Below, one piece after another: positions 6,090-6,698 of a stretch of 6,698 bases of DNA. Every line of letters begins with the position of its first letter. The stretch's first letter is position 1. Below the pieces are notes generated by a model. It did not search any database. It had not been told where the DNA came from and worked only from the letters and a program-made list of their open reading frames with translations. Position numbers and translations under genes: made by a program. Origin of the DNA: Magnetovibrio sp. (GTDB lineage Bacteria; Pseudomonadota; Alphaproteobacteria; Rhodospirillales; Magnetovibrionaceae); the NCBI GenBank assembly GCA_016763255.1, contig JAESUA010000191.1:1-6698 (forward strand), written 5' to 3'.

Positions 6090-6698
6090 ATTTCCGGGGC
6101 AAATTACAAAGATGCCGGCGTTGACATTGATGCAGGCAATGCACTGGTCGAAGCCATCAAAGACGACGCCAAATCCACGGCGCGTGCTGGCGTGGTTTCC
6201 GGCCTGGGTGGGTTCGGCGCGCTGTTCGACCTTAAGGCCGCAGGCTACACCGATCCAATTTTGGTCGCGGGCACCGATGGTGTCGGCACCAAACTAAAGG
6301 TCGCCATTGCCACCGGCCAGCACACCACGGTGGGCATCGATCTGGTCGCCATGTGCGTCAACGATTTGGTGGTTCAGGGTGCACAGCCCCTGTTTTTCTT
6401 GGATTATTACGCCACCGGCAAGCTCGACGTGCAGGCCGGCAAGGACATCATTTCCGGCATCGCCGAAGGCTGTCGCCAATCCGGCAGCGCGCTGATCGGC
6501 GGCGAAACTGCTGAAATGCCCGGCATGTATTCGGGCGGTGATTACGATCTCGCCGGCTTTAGCGTCGGTGCGGTTGAGCGCGACGAAATTCTCACCGGCG
6601 ATCAGGTACAGGACGGCGACGTGATCCTCGGCTTGGCCTCCAGCGGTTTGCACTCCAACGGTTTTTCGCTGGTTCGCAAGGTGGTTTCGGACGCCGTC
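6090..6698 (+). CDS. purM: Phosphoribosylformylglycinamidine cyclo-ligase (PurM), 3' truncated by the window end
   Basis: PurM (AIR synthetase) carries out the fifth step of purine synthesis, the ATP-dependent closure of formylglycinamidine ribonucleotide to aminoimidazole ribonucleotide, in the cytoplasm. The 203 codons present cover rather more than half of a protein of about 350 residues. Family motifs are clear: [19 protein letters not shown] at the N terminus, [12 protein letters not shown], the nucleotide-binding [40 protein letters not shown], the glycine-rich [11 protein letters not shown], and [17 protein letters not shown]. No ATG, GTG or TTG occurs in frame between the stop at 6042 and the conserved N terminus. 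The only position that fits the strong GAGGAGG site is ATT 6090, giving (M)SGANYKDAG. This is either a rare AUU start or a changed ATG. The next in-frame ATG lies well inside the protein. It is transcribed divergently from the DUF2066 operon; purN usually follows purM but is outside the window. Confidence 0.93.
   Translation, partial: MSGANYKDAGVDIDAGNALVEAIKDDAKSTARAGVVSGLGGFGALFDLKAAGYTDPILVAGTDGVGTKLKVAIATGQHTTVGIDLVAMCVNDLVVQGAQPLFFLDYYATGKLDVQAGKDIISGIAEGCRQSGSALIGGETAEMPGMYSGGDYDLAGFSVGAVERDEILTGDQVQDGDVILGLASSGLHSNGFSLVRKVVSDAV

Noticed and set aside
5680..6297. A 205-codon + strand open frame spanning the DUF2066 start and purM
   Set aside because: It crosses antisense coding sequence and reads purM in the wrong frame; no domain is recognisable.

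Overview
The window most resembles chromosomal DNA of an alphaproteobacterium, probably of the Rhodospirillales type. This rests on recognised families, not on a database search. The main clues are a HdaA/DnaA-like replication regulator and a block of DUF2066 protein, CDP-alcohol phosphatidyltransferase and AI-2E family permease genes running divergently from purM, a layout I recall from that group. A soluble chemoreceptor with two PAS domains fits as well. There is no rRNA, tRNA, insertion sequence or CRISPR array.

Layout. Left (+ strand): a cytoplasmic methyl-accepting chemotaxis protein with two closely related PAS domains (37-1530), then a single-domain bacterial globin reading frame (about 1511-2021). 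The globin frame has no usable start of its own and carries an in-frame TAG. A strong hairpin terminator (2077-2119) closes this unit and probably also serves the convergent minus-strand operon. Middle (minus strand, transcribed right to left): DUF2066 exported protein (5958-4822, interrupted by an in-frame TAG), CDP-alcohol phosphatidyltransferase (4808-4266), AI-2E/PerM-type permease (4264-3197), HdaA (3192-2518, TTG start) and an unrecognised acidic 121-residue protein (2505-2140). Spacings are 1 to 13 bases, so this is very likely one operon. Right (+ strand): purM for purine synthesis (from 6090, running off the window), divergent from the operon across about 130 bases.

The most unusual point is the chemoreceptor/globin junction. 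The chemoreceptor ends on a dnaX-type slippery heptamer (A AAA AAG) immediately before its TAA. A perfect Shine-Dalgarno-like element lies 9 bases upstream. A -1 shift there enters exactly the globin frame. This could produce a PAS-chemoreceptor-globin fusion, a mirror image of HemAT, or it could simply be a damaged GTG start with one base too many in a run of nine A.

Three genes carry single lesions: TAG in the globin, TAG in DUF2066, and ATT where purM needs a start. The surrounding protein sequence is otherwise well conserved. That pattern may mean sequencing or assembly errors, recent decay, or translational recoding, and the sequence alone cannot decide between them.
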